Source of the DNA: Pseudomonadales bacterium
GTDB taxonomy: Bacteria; Pseudomonadota; Gammaproteobacteria; Pseudomonadales; Azotimanducaceae
Assembly (NCBI GenBank): GCA_028285415.1
Contig: JANQPF010000009.1
Coordinates: forward strand, 124,001 to 188,000
Length of the DNA stretch: 64,000 nucleotides
Direction: 5' to 3'
The translations under genes and the position numbers were made by a program. The notes under the pieces are model-generated. The model saw only the letters and a list, made by a program, of their open reading frames with translations. It did not search any database and was not told the DNA's origin. This document shows positions 40,756 through 50,204 of the stretch, piece after piece; positions within the stretch are counted from its first letter, which is position 1; each line of letters opens with the position of its first letter.

Positions 40756-42597
40756 ATGACCCGAGCGGAAGACGCGTTATCACCCGAAGCCCTTGGCTTC
40801 GATCCTCAGCAGCTGTCCGAGCGCTATCGCCACGAGCGGGACAGACGGGTGCGCGACGACGCTGAATCTCAGTTTGTCGAGGTGACGAACGACTCGCCTT
40901 TCGCCAACAAATACCTTGCCGACGACCCGTACAGCGAGCCGCTGGAGCGCGCCCCGATTCATGACGAACGAGAGGTCATCATCATCGGCGGCGGCTGGGT
41001 CGGCATGATGACGGCAGCGCGCCTGATCCAGGCTGGGGTCACCGACGTGCGGATCATCGAAAGCGCGGCAGACTTCGGCGGCACCTGGTACTGGAACCGC
41101 TATCCAGGCGCCCAGTGCGACATCGAGTCCTACAGTTATCTGCCGCTTCTGGAGGAGACCGGCTACATGCCGAAGCTGCGGTATTCGTTTGCGCCGGAAA
41201 TATACGAACACGCACAGCGCATCGGTAAACACTTCGATCTCTACAAAGACGCCGTCTTTCAGACGTGGGTGACGGGCCTGCGCTGGGAGGAAGCCGACGC
41301 CCGCTGGGTCGTCTCAACCAACCGCGGCGACGAGATGAAGGCGCGATTCGTCTGTCTCGGCACAGGTCCGGCCAACCGTCCGCGACTGCCGGGTATTCCC
41401 GGCGTGGACACGTTCAAAGGGCATACGTTCCACACCTGCCGGTGGGACTACGAATACACCGGCGGCAGTCACGAAGGCAACCTCGACAAGCTTGCCGACA
41501 AAACCGTTGCCATCATCGGCACGGGTGCCACCGCGGTCCAGTGTGTGCCCGCCCTCGGCGCCAGCGCCGGTCAGCTCTACGTGTTTCAGCGGACGCCCTC
41601 GTCGGTCGATGCGCGCAACAACTCCGAGACGGATCCCGTATGGACGGCCGGTCTCAAACCGGGATGGCAGGCAGAACGGCAGAAACGGTTTGGCGAGACG
41701 CTGCTGGGCGGTCCGGTCTACCCCGAATTCGAGGACGAAGGCTGGACGCGCATGGTACGGAACCTCCAGGCGTTGGCCGCGCAGGCCGGTGACGTGCCGC
41801 CCGAGGGACTGGGCAACCTCGCACAGCTGGCGGATTTCAAAACCATGGAGCAGATCCGCAGCCGCGTGGACGAAACGATTGATGACCCTGAGCTGGCAGA
41901 CAAGCTCAAAGCTTTCTACAACCAGTTCTGTAAACGGCCGACCTTCAACGACGAGTATCTGGAGACGTTCAATCGACCCAACGTGGAGCTGGTGGATGTC
42001 AGCGATACCAAGGGCGTTGAGCGGATCACCGAGCGTGGGATTGTCGCCAACGGCAAAGAGTACGAAGTCGACTGCATCATCTACGCGAGCGGCTTCGAGA
42101 TCACCAGCAGCTACCAGCGCCGTATCGGGATCCCCATTTACGGCATCGACGGCGAGTCCATTTACGACCACTGGGAAGGCGGCACGCGGACCATGCACGG
42201 ACTCATGTCACGCGGTTTTCCGAACCTCTTCCTGTGCGGCGGCCTGTTCGTTTTTCAGCTGGGCGCCAACTACTGCTACGGCGTGGACGTCCAGGCGGAT
42301 CACGTTGCCTACACGGTGAGCGAAGTCACCCGGCGCGGCAACACGGTTGCCAACGTGTCCGCCGAAGCTGAGCAGCGCTGGATTGACGATCAGCTGAGCG
42401 CGGAATCCTCCCAGGCGCAGCTGATTCTGGGTGGCTCACCCGAAAGCTGCACGCCGGGGTATTACAATCAGGAAGGTACCCACGAACGCTACCGCGACGT
42501 CCGCCTGGAGTCCTACGGCAAAGGGTTGGGGGCTTACCGCAAGGTTCTGGACAGCTGGCGGGCAGCCGGAGAGCTCGAGGGCCTCGAGCTCTCCTGA
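40756..42597 (+). CDS. Baeyer-Villiger monooxygenase, long-N-terminus type
   Basis: A 613-residue class B flavoprotein. First Rossmann motif IIGGGWVGMMTAARL (about residues 75-90), GGTWYWNRYPGAQCD, the BVMO fingerprint FKGHTFHTCRWD and second Rossmann GTGATAVQ mark a true Baeyer-Villiger enzyme. The extra 60 or so residues before the FAD domain, with NDSPFANKYLADDPY, match the cyclopentadecanone monooxygenase group (about 600 residues). It would insert oxygen next to a cyclic or long-chain ketone, giving a lactone or ester, using FAD and NADPH. It follows an acyl-CoA ligase and converges on a TonB receptor. Confidence 0.94.
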   Translation: MTRAEDALSPEALGFDPQQLSERYRHERDRRVRDDAESQFVEVTNDSPFANKYLADDPYSEPLERAPIHDEREVIIIGGGWVGMMTAARLIQAGVTDVRIIESAADFGGTWYWNRYPGAQCDIESYSYLPLLEETGYMPKLRYSFAPEIYEHAQRIGKHFDLYKDAVFQTWVTGLRWEEADARWVVSTNRGDEMKARFVCLGTGPANRPRLPGIPGVDTFKGHTFHTCRWDYEYTGGSHEGNLDKLADKTVAIIGTGATAVQCVPALGASAGQLYVFQRTPSSVDARNNSETDPVWTAGLKPGWQAERQKRFGETLLGGPVYPEFEDEGWTRMVRNLQALAAQAGDVPPEGLGNLAQLADFKTMEQIRSRVDETIDDPELADKLKAFYNQFCKRPTFNDEYLETFNRPNVELVDVSDTKGVERITERGIVANGKEYEVDCIIYASGFEITSSYQRRIGIPIYGIDGESIYDHWEGGTRTMHGLMSRGFPNLFLCGGLFVFQLGANYCYGVDVQADHVAYTVSEVTRRGNTVANVSAEAEQRWIDDQLSAESSQAQLILGGSPESCTPGYYNQEGTHERYRDVRLESYGKGLGAYRKVLDSWRAAGELEGLELS

Positions 42598-42602
42598 TTG
42601 CG

Positions 42603-44921
42603 TCAGTTCCCGAAGTTCAGGCCAACTTCCACACCCCAGGTACGCGGTGCCCGCGGCGCCGCGTACGACCACAGCCCGGCAACGTCGAAGCCAATCTGGT
42701 AGCCGTCTTCGTCACTCAGGTTGCGCCCGAATACGCTGACGTACCATTCCTTGTATTCGTAGGTAAATGACGCGTCGATCAACGTCTGGGAATCGTTGGT
42801 CAGCTCAGGCTTGTTGGCGAAGTCGACCTCATGATCATCCAGGTAACGCAGCCCCGCCCACGCGTGCGCATATCCCGGGCCCATGGCCCAGCGATAGTCC
42901 ACGCTGGCGCCGAACGTCACATCCGGAGCACGTCGAAAGTCGAGGTTCGAGAAGTCCTGCACGTTCGGCATGCCGGGGGTGCCGATGTCAACGTCGAAGC
43001 TGTCGTACTCGGCATCCAGCAGGCCCAGATTCGCACGCAACGTCAGCCCTTCGGCAGCAAGCACCGCAATCTCGAGCTCCGCACCCTGTATGGTGGCGTC
43101 CGACGCGTTCACCACTCGGGTGACCTGCCCTGTGCCACTCGTGGCGGAGGGCTGCTGAATCTCTTCCTGTTTGTCGTCGTAGGACATGTGAAAGAGCGTG
43201 GCGTTGAAGGTGACCCTGCGATCCGCCCACTGGGACCGATACCCCACTTCAATGTTGTCCACGGTTTCCGGATCGTAAGGTGCCACGGCGGTTTCTACCG
43301 CATCAACCCGGCCGTTGAATCCGCCCGCCCGATAGCCGCGTGAGTACGAGCCGTAGAACATGTGGTCTTCGGAAGACCGGTAGGTGAGCGCCACCTTGGG
43401 AGTGAACTCGTTCCAGGTTTCAGAGTTGGCGATCGGGGTGAAGAAATTCGAACCGCATAGAGCCGGGATCCCTGCGTATTGCGACGGGAATGTCGACGGG
43501 TCCTGCCCGCACGGCACGATGCCGCGTTGGTTCGAGGTTTTCTCATCATCCGAGTAGCGCGCGCCTACGGTCAGCATCAGCTTTTCCGTCAGATCGTAGT
43601 CACCTTCGAAGAAGAGCGCCTGCGATTCACTTTCCTGACTCGTGTACTGCGGCAGCTCGAGCACAACGCCAGGCACGGCAAATCCGATCCAGCTCAAGAG
43701 GCGAATATCGTACTCCGAATCCCAGAAATAGGCGCCCACGGTGCCGCGCAGCTTGCCGCCACCGTCATAGGTGAATCTGAGCTCGTGGGTTATCTGTTCG
43801 TACTCGGCCGGGCGGTCCGTGTGAAACAAGAGCTCGGGGACGGCGTCCCAGTCCGAGATGAGATCTTCCTCCGTCTCCCAGGACGCGCCGATGTAATCGA
43901 GGCGCCAGCTGTCGTTGATGTCCCAGCGCACTTCGAGCTGATGGGTATCGGCATCAAACGACGTGTCCGAAGGTGAAAGCCCATTGTGATCGAACCCTGC
44001 GCCCGTACCACCCGGCGGCAGCGCTCCATCAAACTGCTGAGAGTTGCGATAGCGGTCGCCCGTGACCGGATCGCTGGTGCTCGGTGAACAGTAGCCGAAC
44101 CCGTCGCAGAAGAGCTGCCCGGGCTGCCCCACGTTCAGCAATATGTTTGTATCCTGCTCGGTTTCTTCGAGCACGCTGGTCCACTCCAGCTCGAGACCGT
44201 CCGCAGGCAGCCACAGGAAATTGGCGCCAAAGGAGGTGTACTCGGAGCGGCCGTCCTCGCGCCCCGTGGCGACGTTGTCAAAGAAGCCTTCGTCCTGCTC
44301 ACGAAAGGAGCCGGTGAGCTTGACGCCGAAGTTCTCGCCGTTGCCGAAGTTCACAAGGCCATCCACGAGCGTCGTGTCGTAGTCGCCAAATCCGATCCGA
44401 GCTTTGCCGCCCGTTTCCATCGTCGGTTTGGTGCGGTCGAGCTTGATGACCCCACCAATCGTATTGCGACCGAAGAGCGTACCCTGCGGGCCGCGCACGA
44501 CCTCAACGCGCTCCAGATCAATGGCTCGCGTGATGCTGCCGGACATGGTGCCCAGGAATACGCCGTCCACGACCACACCCACCGCAGGGTCGAAGTTTTT
44601 CTCGACTTCGGAGACGCCAATGCCGCGGATGTAAGCGGCCGCTACACCACCCGGACCCTGGTTCGTATCGTCGAGCACCGTGTTCGGTGACATGTGGACA
44701 AGATCGCGAAGGTCCGTGGCGAAACTTGATTCGATCTCCATCTGTCCGAGCGCACTGACCGACATCGCAAGATCCTGCAGGCTTTCTTCGCGCTTGCGTG
44801 CGGTGACCACCACTTCCTCGAGTACACCGTCCTCGGTTGCTGCCAGCGCAGCAGGTACCGGCAGCCCGACGCTCACCAAGAGCAGCCCGGCGACTGCCTT
44901 CTTACCGATCGACTTGATCAT
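42603..44921 (-). CDS. TonB-dependent outer-membrane receptor
   Basis: A 772-residue receptor from ATG 44921 with signal peptide (residues 1-26). EEVVVTARKREESLQDLAMSV is the TonB box and plug start; the plug has IRGIGVSEVEKN and VEVVRGPQGTLFGRN, followed by a 22-strand barrel with Asp/Tyr-rich loops and a C-terminal aromatic strand. Its closest general class is the large group of receptors used by marine and soil bacteria for bulky organic substrates, rather than classic siderophore receptors, but the ligand cannot be named. AGGAAA precedes the start. Divergent from a SnoaL-like gene. Confidence 0.94.
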   Translation of the reverse strand: MIKSIGKKAVAGLLLVSVGLPVPAALAATEDGVLEEVVVTARKREESLQDLAMSVSALGQMEIESSFATDLRDLVHMSPNTVLDDTNQGPGGVAAAYIRGIGVSEVEKNFDPAVGVVVDGVFLGTMSGSITRAIDLERVEVVRGPQGTLFGRNTIGGVIKLDRTKPTMETGGKARIGFGDYDTTLVDGLVNFGNGENFGVKLTGSFREQDEGFFDNVATGREDGRSEYTSFGANFLWLPADGLELEWTSVLEETEQDTNILLNVGQPGQLFCDGFGYCSPSTSDPVTGDRYRNSQQFDGALPPGGTGAGFDHNGLSPSDTSFDADTHQLEVRWDINDSWRLDYIGASWETEEDLISDWDAVPELLFHTDRPAEYEQITHELRFTYDGGGKLRGTVGAYFWDSEYDIRLLSWIGFAVPGVVLELPQYTSQESESQALFFEGDYDLTEKLMLTVGARYSDDEKTSNQRGIVPCGQDPSTFPSQYAGIPALCGSNFFTPIANSETWNEFTPKVALTYRSSEDHMFYGSYSRGYRAGGFNGRVDAVETAVAPYDPETVDNIEVGYRSQWADRRVTFNATLFHMSYDDKQEEIQQPSATSGTGQVTRVVNASDATIQGAELEIAVLAAEGLTLRANLGLLDAEYDSFDVDIGTPGMPNVQDFSNLDFRRAPDVTFGASVDYRWAMGPGYAHAWAGLRYLDDHEVDFANKPELTNDSQTLIDASFTYEYKEWYVSVFGRNLSDEDGYQIGFDVAGLWSYAAPRAPRTWGVEVGLNFGN

Positions 44922-44954
44922 CTGAATTTCCTTTTGCGTTGCACACTGGCGGGG

Positions 44955-44970
44955 GATCTCGTTAGAGATC
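44955..44970. repeat. short inverted repeat in TonB receptor upstream region
   Basis: GATCTC-GTTA-GAGATC, six-base arms with a four-base loop, 34 bases before the receptor start in the 197-base gap between divergent genes. Possibly an operator or leader hairpin; nothing else recognisable is in this gap. Confidence 0.35.
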
Positions 44971-45118
44971 ATGTTGGCAACTACGGCGAACGCCGCTCCC
45001 CAGTCGACGTCCCACGCAGCGAGTATCCCTTGCTGCAGCACCCTAAGCAAGTCGACGGATGCGGGCGAAACCCCGGCGCATAAGGTCTAGAATGGATATC
45101 TCGACTGGGAGGGGAACC

Positions 45119-45514
45119 ATGTCAGATCTCGAAAATAACAAGGCACTTGTCTGCCGTTTCTGGGAAGCGTTTTCGGCAAGTCGCTTCGATGATGCCCTGG
45201 GCCTGCTGAGCGACGATGCACGCTGGTGGGTGGCCGGCACCACGGACATTTCGGGGACCTATAGCAAACAGGAGTTCAGCGAGCTGGTGAACGGCGTGGC
45301 TGAGGGGACCGAAAACGGTGTGCAGGTGACGCCGACGTTACTCACCGCTGAGGACAATCGAGTGTCCATGGAGGCAACGTCGTACGGGCTGATGCGCGAC
45401 GGCAGAGAATACAAGAACATCTATCACTTCATGCACGAAGTCGAGGGCAACCGCATCACGGCGGTGCGTGAGTACATGGACACCGAGCACGTCACGGAAA
45501 TTTTCGGCGCTTGA
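45119..45514 (+). CDS. SnoaL/NTF2-like protein
   Basis: A 131-residue NTF2-superfamily protein with the pattern ENKALVCRFWEAFSASRFDDALGLLSDDARWWVAG, KQEFSELVNGV and HFMHEVEGNRITAVREYMDTEH, typical of ketosteroid-isomerase-like proteins. GGGAGGGGAA precedes ATG 45119. It is alone on the plus strand between the TonB receptor and the second PQQ dehydrogenase and ends in its own terminator. Confidence 0.88.
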   Translation: MSDLENNKALVCRFWEAFSASRFDDALGLLSDDARWWVAGTTDISGTYSKQEFSELVNGVAEGTENGVQVTPTLLTAEDNRVSMEATSYGLMRDGREYKNIYHFMHEVEGNRITAVREYMDTEHVTEIFGA

Positions 45515-45527
45515 GCGCCGTTCTTTT
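45505..45527 (+). terminator. intrinsic terminator overlapping a stop codon
   Basis: CGGCGC-TTGA-GCGCCG (45505-45520) followed by TTCTTTT. The loop contains the TGA stop of the SnoaL-like gene (45512-45514). This is the clearest rho-independent terminator in the window. Confidence 0.8.
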
Positions 45528-45545
45528 CCGAACGCGGCTGCCGCG

Positions 45546-47594
45546 CTACGGCAACGCAAAGACGTAAATCGCCTGTCCGTTCGCTGGCTGGTAGATGTCC
45601 GGGCTGATGACCGCGGTCAGCGCGCGGAAAACGCCCATGCCGGTCTGCACAGCCCCGTACTGCCGCCCGTCAACCTCGTAGGTGACCGGAAAACCGTGGG
45701 TTGGCGCTCCGAGCCTTGCCTGCCAGAGCACTTTCCCGGTCTTAGCATCGAATGCCTTGAACGTCCGGTCCAGATCACCCACAAAAGCCAGTCCGCCACC
45801 GGTTGTCAGCACGCCAGTCATGAACATCGCACGCTGCACGTGCACCCATTGCTCCTGCAGCGTGCCGGCGTCAATGGCAACCAGTTTGCCGAGCTGGCCG
45901 TCCGCGCCCGGCATCTCATAGCTGCGGGAATCGCCACCGTAACCCCCGCCCCCTTCTTCTCTGGCTACGGCACGACCGACCATGTCCGCACAGAGCTGGT
46001 GAAGCGGCACGACAAGCCCCTTAGTACGCGGATGAAAAGCCATGGCCTGCCAGTTGTGTCCGCCATAAATACCCGGACAGGCGCTGAACGATTCGCCGAC
46101 TTTGGCGTTCCTGATGTCCTCTCGATAGGTGACCTGGCCGGTCTTGTCGTCTATGTTCGAAAAGATGGTCTGCGGCATCGTCTCGACATGGCCAACGTAA
46201 TCCCCTTCCGCCGCCGCAAGCTGCCAGAGAATGCCGTCTTTGCCGACCGTGTAGACGTATCGCTCACCATCGACGGTTGCGACAACACGCTCAAAACCCA
46301 CTTCCATATCGATGGTCTCACCCGGAATGTGCTGGTAATACCAGACGATACGTCCGGTGGCCGGCTCCAGCGCAAGCGTCGCATTGGTATAAAGCGCCGC
46401 ATCGTCCGTGGTCATGCCGCGACTTGGCGCTACCCAGGGCTTGGCCTGCGACGTCCCGACAAAAAACAGGTTCAGCGTCTTGTCGTAACTACCCGCAATC
46501 CAGGTATCGCCCCCTGCGCGAAAGTGCATCGGGGTGTCGCCCCAGGTATCTCCCCCGGGCGTGCCCGGCAACGCGATGGTTGATGTGCGCCACAGTTCGC
46601 GACCGGTCTGCGGATCGTGCCCGGTGACAAAACAACCGCCGTCCTTATACCGTTCGCAACCGTTGATACCACTGAAAATGACGCCGTCACCGACAATCGG
46701 CCCGCTCGTGTGGGTATAACCCTCGCGCCAGTCGGCCTTGACCGTGCGCCATTGTGGCTCCCCGCTTCTGGCGTCTATCGCAACGAGCGCGGCATCGTAG
46801 GTTGCCAGAATGACTTTGTCGTCGTAGATCGCAATGTTGCGCTGTGGGCCGCCGAGCGTTTTGGATGCGGGTGGATACGGATAGGCGTACTCCCAGATGA
46901 GCTCGCCGCTCGCCCCATCCACCGCCTGCACGACGTTGTCGGGATGCGTCAGGTACATGATACCGTCGTGCACGAGCGGCGTGCCCTGGTTGCTGCCATC
47001 ACGCATGGCCAGGGACCACGCAAAGCCGAGGCGCGAAACGTTTCGTCGATTGATCTCGCTGAGAGGACTGTACCCCTGGCCGTCGAGCGTACGCCGCCAG
47101 GAAAGCCAGTCTCCCGCTGGCGGGTTATCAAGCATGGCCTGGGTCACCGGGCGGTAGTCGGAAACCTTGCGGTTGACGAACGCGCTCCGGCTCCTGGCAA
47201 TGTCGTCGATGCTCCCCGCCTCTGACCAGGAATCAAACGCCTCGGGGGTTTCGCCGGCGGTCAGGTCTGCCGCATCCATCCCGTTGGCCGCCAGCATGAA
47301 CTCGACGAGCGCCAGATGCTCAGCGTCGCTCAAAGAAGCGGCACTACCGGGCGGCATGCTCGTCTTCTGATAGGTAAATAGTGCCGCCGCACCGGCAGCG
47401 GACCACTTATCGCGAAAGGCATCTCCCACCAGCGCGTTGCCGTGGGCAGACCCGGCGAGGTCAGCGCCATGACAGTCAACGCAGTGCGCCTCGTATTGCG
47501 CTTCACCGGATTGCGAGGCGTGTGCGACGCCGGAGAAAGTAGCAGCTACGAACAGAACAACAAACGGGCCTGTTCGCTCGTGAAGCCATTTCAT
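45546..47594 (-). CDS. PQQ-dependent dehydrogenase with N-terminal cytochrome c domain, second
   Basis: A 682-residue periplasmic quinohemoprotein. From ATG 47594 it has a signal peptide (residues 1-26, ending AHAS) and a cytochrome c domain with heme site CVDCH, then a beta-propeller with repeated W-docking motifs. In the active-site region the block reads GETIDMEVGFE, so the usual WDYD Asp pair is only partly kept, and the vicinal Cys pair is absent. It shares its architecture with the enzyme at 21 kb but differs strongly in sequence. GGGAGAGG precedes the start. It would oxidise an alcohol and pass electrons through its own heme. Confidence 0.92.
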   Translation of the reverse strand: MKWLHERTGPFVVLFVAATFSGVAHASQSGEAQYEAHCVDCHGADLAGSAHGNALVGDAFRDKWSAAGAAALFTYQKTSMPPGSAASLSDAEHLALVEFMLAANGMDAADLTAGETPEAFDSWSEAGSIDDIARSRSAFVNRKVSDYRPVTQAMLDNPPAGDWLSWRRTLDGQGYSPLSEINRRNVSRLGFAWSLAMRDGSNQGTPLVHDGIMYLTHPDNVVQAVDGASGELIWEYAYPYPPASKTLGGPQRNIAIYDDKVILATYDAALVAIDARSGEPQWRTVKADWREGYTHTSGPIVGDGVIFSGINGCERYKDGGCFVTGHDPQTGRELWRTSTIALPGTPGGDTWGDTPMHFRAGGDTWIAGSYDKTLNLFFVGTSQAKPWVAPSRGMTTDDAALYTNATLALEPATGRIVWYYQHIPGETIDMEVGFERVVATVDGERYVYTVGKDGILWQLAAAEGDYVGHVETMPQTIFSNIDDKTGQVTYREDIRNAKVGESFSACPGIYGGHNWQAMAFHPRTKGLVVPLHQLCADMVGRAVAREEGGGGYGGDSRSYEMPGADGQLGKLVAIDAGTLQEQWVHVQRAMFMTGVLTTGGGLAFVGDLDRTFKAFDAKTGKVLWQARLGAPTHGFPVTYEVDGRQYGAVQTGMGVFRALTAVISPDIYQPANGQAIYVFALP

Positions 47595-47669
47595 GTACCT
47601 CTCCCTCGCGCGAAGTTGCGCATAGGCTGGCACATAATGGCTTTCTCGAAAAGCCGCGCTCTGTCGCCC

Positions 47670-48941
47670 TCAGGCAGCCTTACGTCGGCGGGGTCTACGG
47701 CGCCGACGCCGTTTTGTCCCGTTGTCGCCGCGGGTTTCCATTGACGATTGTTGTCTAGCACGAGGGATTTTTTGCCCGGACGGCGTGATGCGTTCACCGT
47801 CACCACCCGCAATCTCCATCTCGAGCTTCGCCAGCTCCATCTTTGTCAGCCGTTCAACCGCCTTGAGACGCTTGATCTCCGAGGTGTCAACCAGCGACCA
47901 GGCAACGCCGCTGGACCCGGCCCGAGCGGTGCGGCCGATCCGGTGGACGTAGCTTTCCGGCTCATGCGGCAATTCGAAGTTGATCACGTGGGAAATCCCG
48001 TCTATGTCGATACCGCGAGCTGCGATGTCAGTAGCAACGAGAACCCAGGCGTCTCCGTTCTTGAAATTATCCAACGCACGCGTCCGCGCGTTCTGTGATT
48101 TGTTGCCATGGATTGCCTCGGCAGCAATTCCCGCTTTGTCGAGCTTCTTCGCCACGCGATTGGCGCCGTGCTTCGTGCGCGTAAATACGATGGCGCGCGT
48201 GACACCAGGATCGAACAACATCTGCTGCAGCGCAGCCTGTTTTCGATCACTTGTCACCATGAGCACACCCTGCTCAATCTTGTCGACGGTAATCTGTTCC
48301 GGCGTAACTTCCACGCGCACCGGATGGTAGAGAATCTCATCTGCCAACTCCGCTACTTCGCGCGGCATGGTTGCGGAAAACAGCAGCGACTGACGCTCAA
48401 GCGGCAACAGGCGAATGATCTTCTTCACATCGCGTATGAAACCCATATCCAGCAGCCGATCCGCTTCGTCGAGTACCAGGTGAGAAATTTCGTCTAGTTC
48501 GACGTGACCGTTCTCCGCCAGATCGAGCAGGCGGCCAGGTGTCGCGACGAGGATTTCCACCCCGCGGGCAAGCGCCTTGATCTGTGGATTCTGACCCACG
48601 CCTCCGAAGATGCAGGTGTAACGGAGTTTCGTGTGCTGTGCAAAATTTCCGATCTCGTCGCGAATTTGTGCGGCAAGCTCGCGCGTCGGCGCCAGGATCA
48701 GGACCCGCGGCCTGCGAGACGCCGCCTTGATGCGGTCCGCCATCAACTGTTCGAGTATCGGCAGCGAAAACGCGGCAGTTTTGCCGGTACCCGTCTGAGC
48801 AATTCCGAGAAGATCCTCACCAGCAAGCAAATCGGGGATCGCTTGCGCTTGAATGGGCGTGGGTTGTTGGTAGCCGATATCGGCCAGGGCACGACAGAGC
48901 GCCGCACCAATCCCTAGGGATTCGAATTTTATTGTGTTCAA
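47670..48941 (-). CDS. rhlE: DEAD-box RNA helicase RhlE
   Basis: A 423-residue ATP-dependent RNA helicase of the cytoplasm. Motifs: IGYQQPTPIQAQAIP (Q motif), AQTGTGKTA (I), PTRELAAQI (Ia), LDEADRLLDMGF (II, DEAD), FSATMP (III), HRIGRTARAG (VI), and a basic C-terminal tail ending RRRRRRPRRRKAA. I chose TTG 48941 with AGGA five bases upstream; a longer frame to 48986 exists. Family members help ribosome assembly and mRNA turnover, especially in the cold. This is the first clearly housekeeping gene of the window and marks the end of the denser catabolic part. Confidence 0.93.
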   Translation of the reverse strand: MNTIKFESLGIGAALCRALADIGYQQPTPIQAQAIPDLLAGEDLLGIAQTGTGKTAAFSLPILEQLMADRIKAASRRPRVLILAPTRELAAQIRDEIGNFAQHTKLRYTCIFGGVGQNPQIKALARGVEILVATPGRLLDLAENGHVELDEISHLVLDEADRLLDMGFIRDVKKIIRLLPLERQSLLFSATMPREVAELADEILYHPVRVEVTPEQITVDKIEQGVLMVTSDRKQAALQQMLFDPGVTRAIVFTRTKHGANRVAKKLDKAGIAAEAIHGNKSQNARTRALDNFKNGDAWVLVATDIAARGIDIDGISHVINFELPHEPESYVHRIGRTARAGSSGVAWSLVDTSEIKRLKAVERLTKMELAKLEMEIAGGDGERITPSGQKIPRARQQSSMETRGDNGTKRRRRRRPRRRKAA

Positions 48942-49146
48942 AATATTCCTTTGATGCTCGCAGCGACTAGCGCCAACGTTGAGCATCTTTGCCGTGACTG
49001 CTAACGCGCTGAAGCGAAAACGGCATAACTAAGTGAGTCGAGATGGTCGCTCGAATGAGACGACCGCGCGTTCGACACGCGGGGCGCACCTTGCGGGTCT
49101 TAACAAGGAAAGTCAAGGCGCCTCTAGCCACTCCGTTCGCTGGTTC
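48942..49146. other. 205-base region upstream of rhlE
   Basis: It holds the rhlE leader and the gap behind tspO. GATGCTC (48953-48959) and GAGCATC near 48980-48986 form a 7-base inverted repeat around a short spacer in the leader. Long structured leaders are common for cold-induced helicases. No gene or RNA family recognised. Confidence 0.4.
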
Positions 49147-49638
49147 TCAAAGAAATTGAGGATTCAGCTGCCAGAGCGTGAAGTTGAGCGCAGCCGCAAA
49201 GGTCACCCAGAGTAAATACGGAATGAGCAACAAGCCGGCAAGCGGCCGCACCCGCCAGAAGAGAATCGACGTCACCAGGATCACAAGCCACAGCAGGATA
49301 ACCTCCGCAAACGCCAGCCCACCCAGGTGCCATTGGAAGAAAAGCCAGCTCCACAGACTGTTGAGAACAAGCTGCAACACGAAGAGTCCAATCTCAACCC
49401 CACGCTCGACAAATCCGCCCATACGCCACACCAGCGCAACGGACACAGCCATCAGTAAATACAGCGTGGTCCAGACCGGCCCGAACAGCCAGGGCGGCGG
49501 CGCCCAGGCAGGTTGTGCAAGCTGCGTGTAGAATTCGCTGGCATCAATGGAGGCGATGGATCCTACGGACGCGGCGGCAAATACCAGAATAAACCAGCCA
49601 ACCCAGCCAATCGCCTCACGCACGATACGGTCCGCCAT
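49147..49638 (-). CDS. TspO/MBR family membrane protein
   Basis: A 163-residue, five-helix inner-membrane protein. The family core WAPPPWLFGPVWTTLYLLMAV and the Trp-rich helices (SLWSWLFFQWHLGGLAF) are present. Family members bind tetrapyrroles and sterol-like ligands and influence porphyrin export or stress responses. It lies nine bases upstream (in transcription order after) an SRPBCC gene on the same strand, so both probably share a transcript beginning near 50.1 kb. Confidence 0.93.
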   Translation of the reverse strand: MADRIVREAIGWVGWFILVFAAASVGSIASIDASEFYTQLAQPAWAPPPWLFGPVWTTLYLLMAVSVALVWRMGGFVERGVEIGLFVLQLVLNSLWSWLFFQWHLGGLAFAEVILLWLVILVTSILFWRVRPLAGLLLIPYLLWVTFAAALNFTLWQLNPQFL

Positions 49639-49647
49639 CAGAGCACC

Positions 49648-50118
49648 TCAGTAATCGACACCCAGTTGTGCCGAAAACTGGGGCACCTCACCTTTGAGAA
49701 CGGCAACAATCCCGGTTGTCATATTGGCCAGCGCCATTTGCAATGCGCGCCCGGTCGCTTTCTCGTCGAGCGAGCCGTCCGCTGTCATGGTACCGGCCCA
49801 CCTAAGCGTGCAGCGAGCATCGTCAATCGGCGTGACTGATGCGACGACCGCATACTCCTTCATCCCGAGCGGCATGCCCCCCGTGAGGCTGTAAGAGAAG
49901 GTCCGCTGTCCTTCGTCGTACGTCTCCAACCTGTGCTGAACGTAACCCATGGTGGCGAGCTCGATATCGCGAATCATGCCGACACCCGAACCCGTGACGC
50001 TGATTGTGCTTTCTTCTCCCCGGGGAACCCAGTTGAGCACCCGGTCAAAGTGACGCACTTCCTCCCAGACCACGTCAGCCGGAAGGTCAATGTCGCGTTT
50101 GCATTCGATATTTATCAT
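49648..50118 (-). CDS. SRPBCC (START/Bet v1-like) family protein
   Basis: A 156-residue protein from ATG 50118. INIECKRDIDLPADVVWEEVRHFDRVLNWVP is the helix-grip start; the pattern GVGMIRDIELATMGYVQHRLETYDEGQRTFSYSL and the long C-terminal helix complete a ligand-binding cavity. These proteins bind or process hydrophobic molecules. It is the promoter-proximal gene of the pair with TspO, itself a ligand-binding membrane protein, and is divergent from a glutathione transferase pair across 86 bases. Confidence 0.88.
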   Translation of the reverse strand: MINIECKRDIDLPADVVWEEVRHFDRVLNWVPRGEESTISVTGSGVGMIRDIELATMGYVQHRLETYDEGQRTFSYSLTGGMPLGMKEYAVVASVTPIDDARCTLRWAGTMTADGSLDEKATGRALQMALANMTTGIVAVLKGEVPQFSAQLGVDY

Positions 50119-50204
50119 GTTTTGTCTGACTCTCCTTGAGCGCAACTCGTCCCGGCACCGACTGCAGGATACACTGCGCGCCGTTTTCTCTGGAGACTTC
50201 GTCA

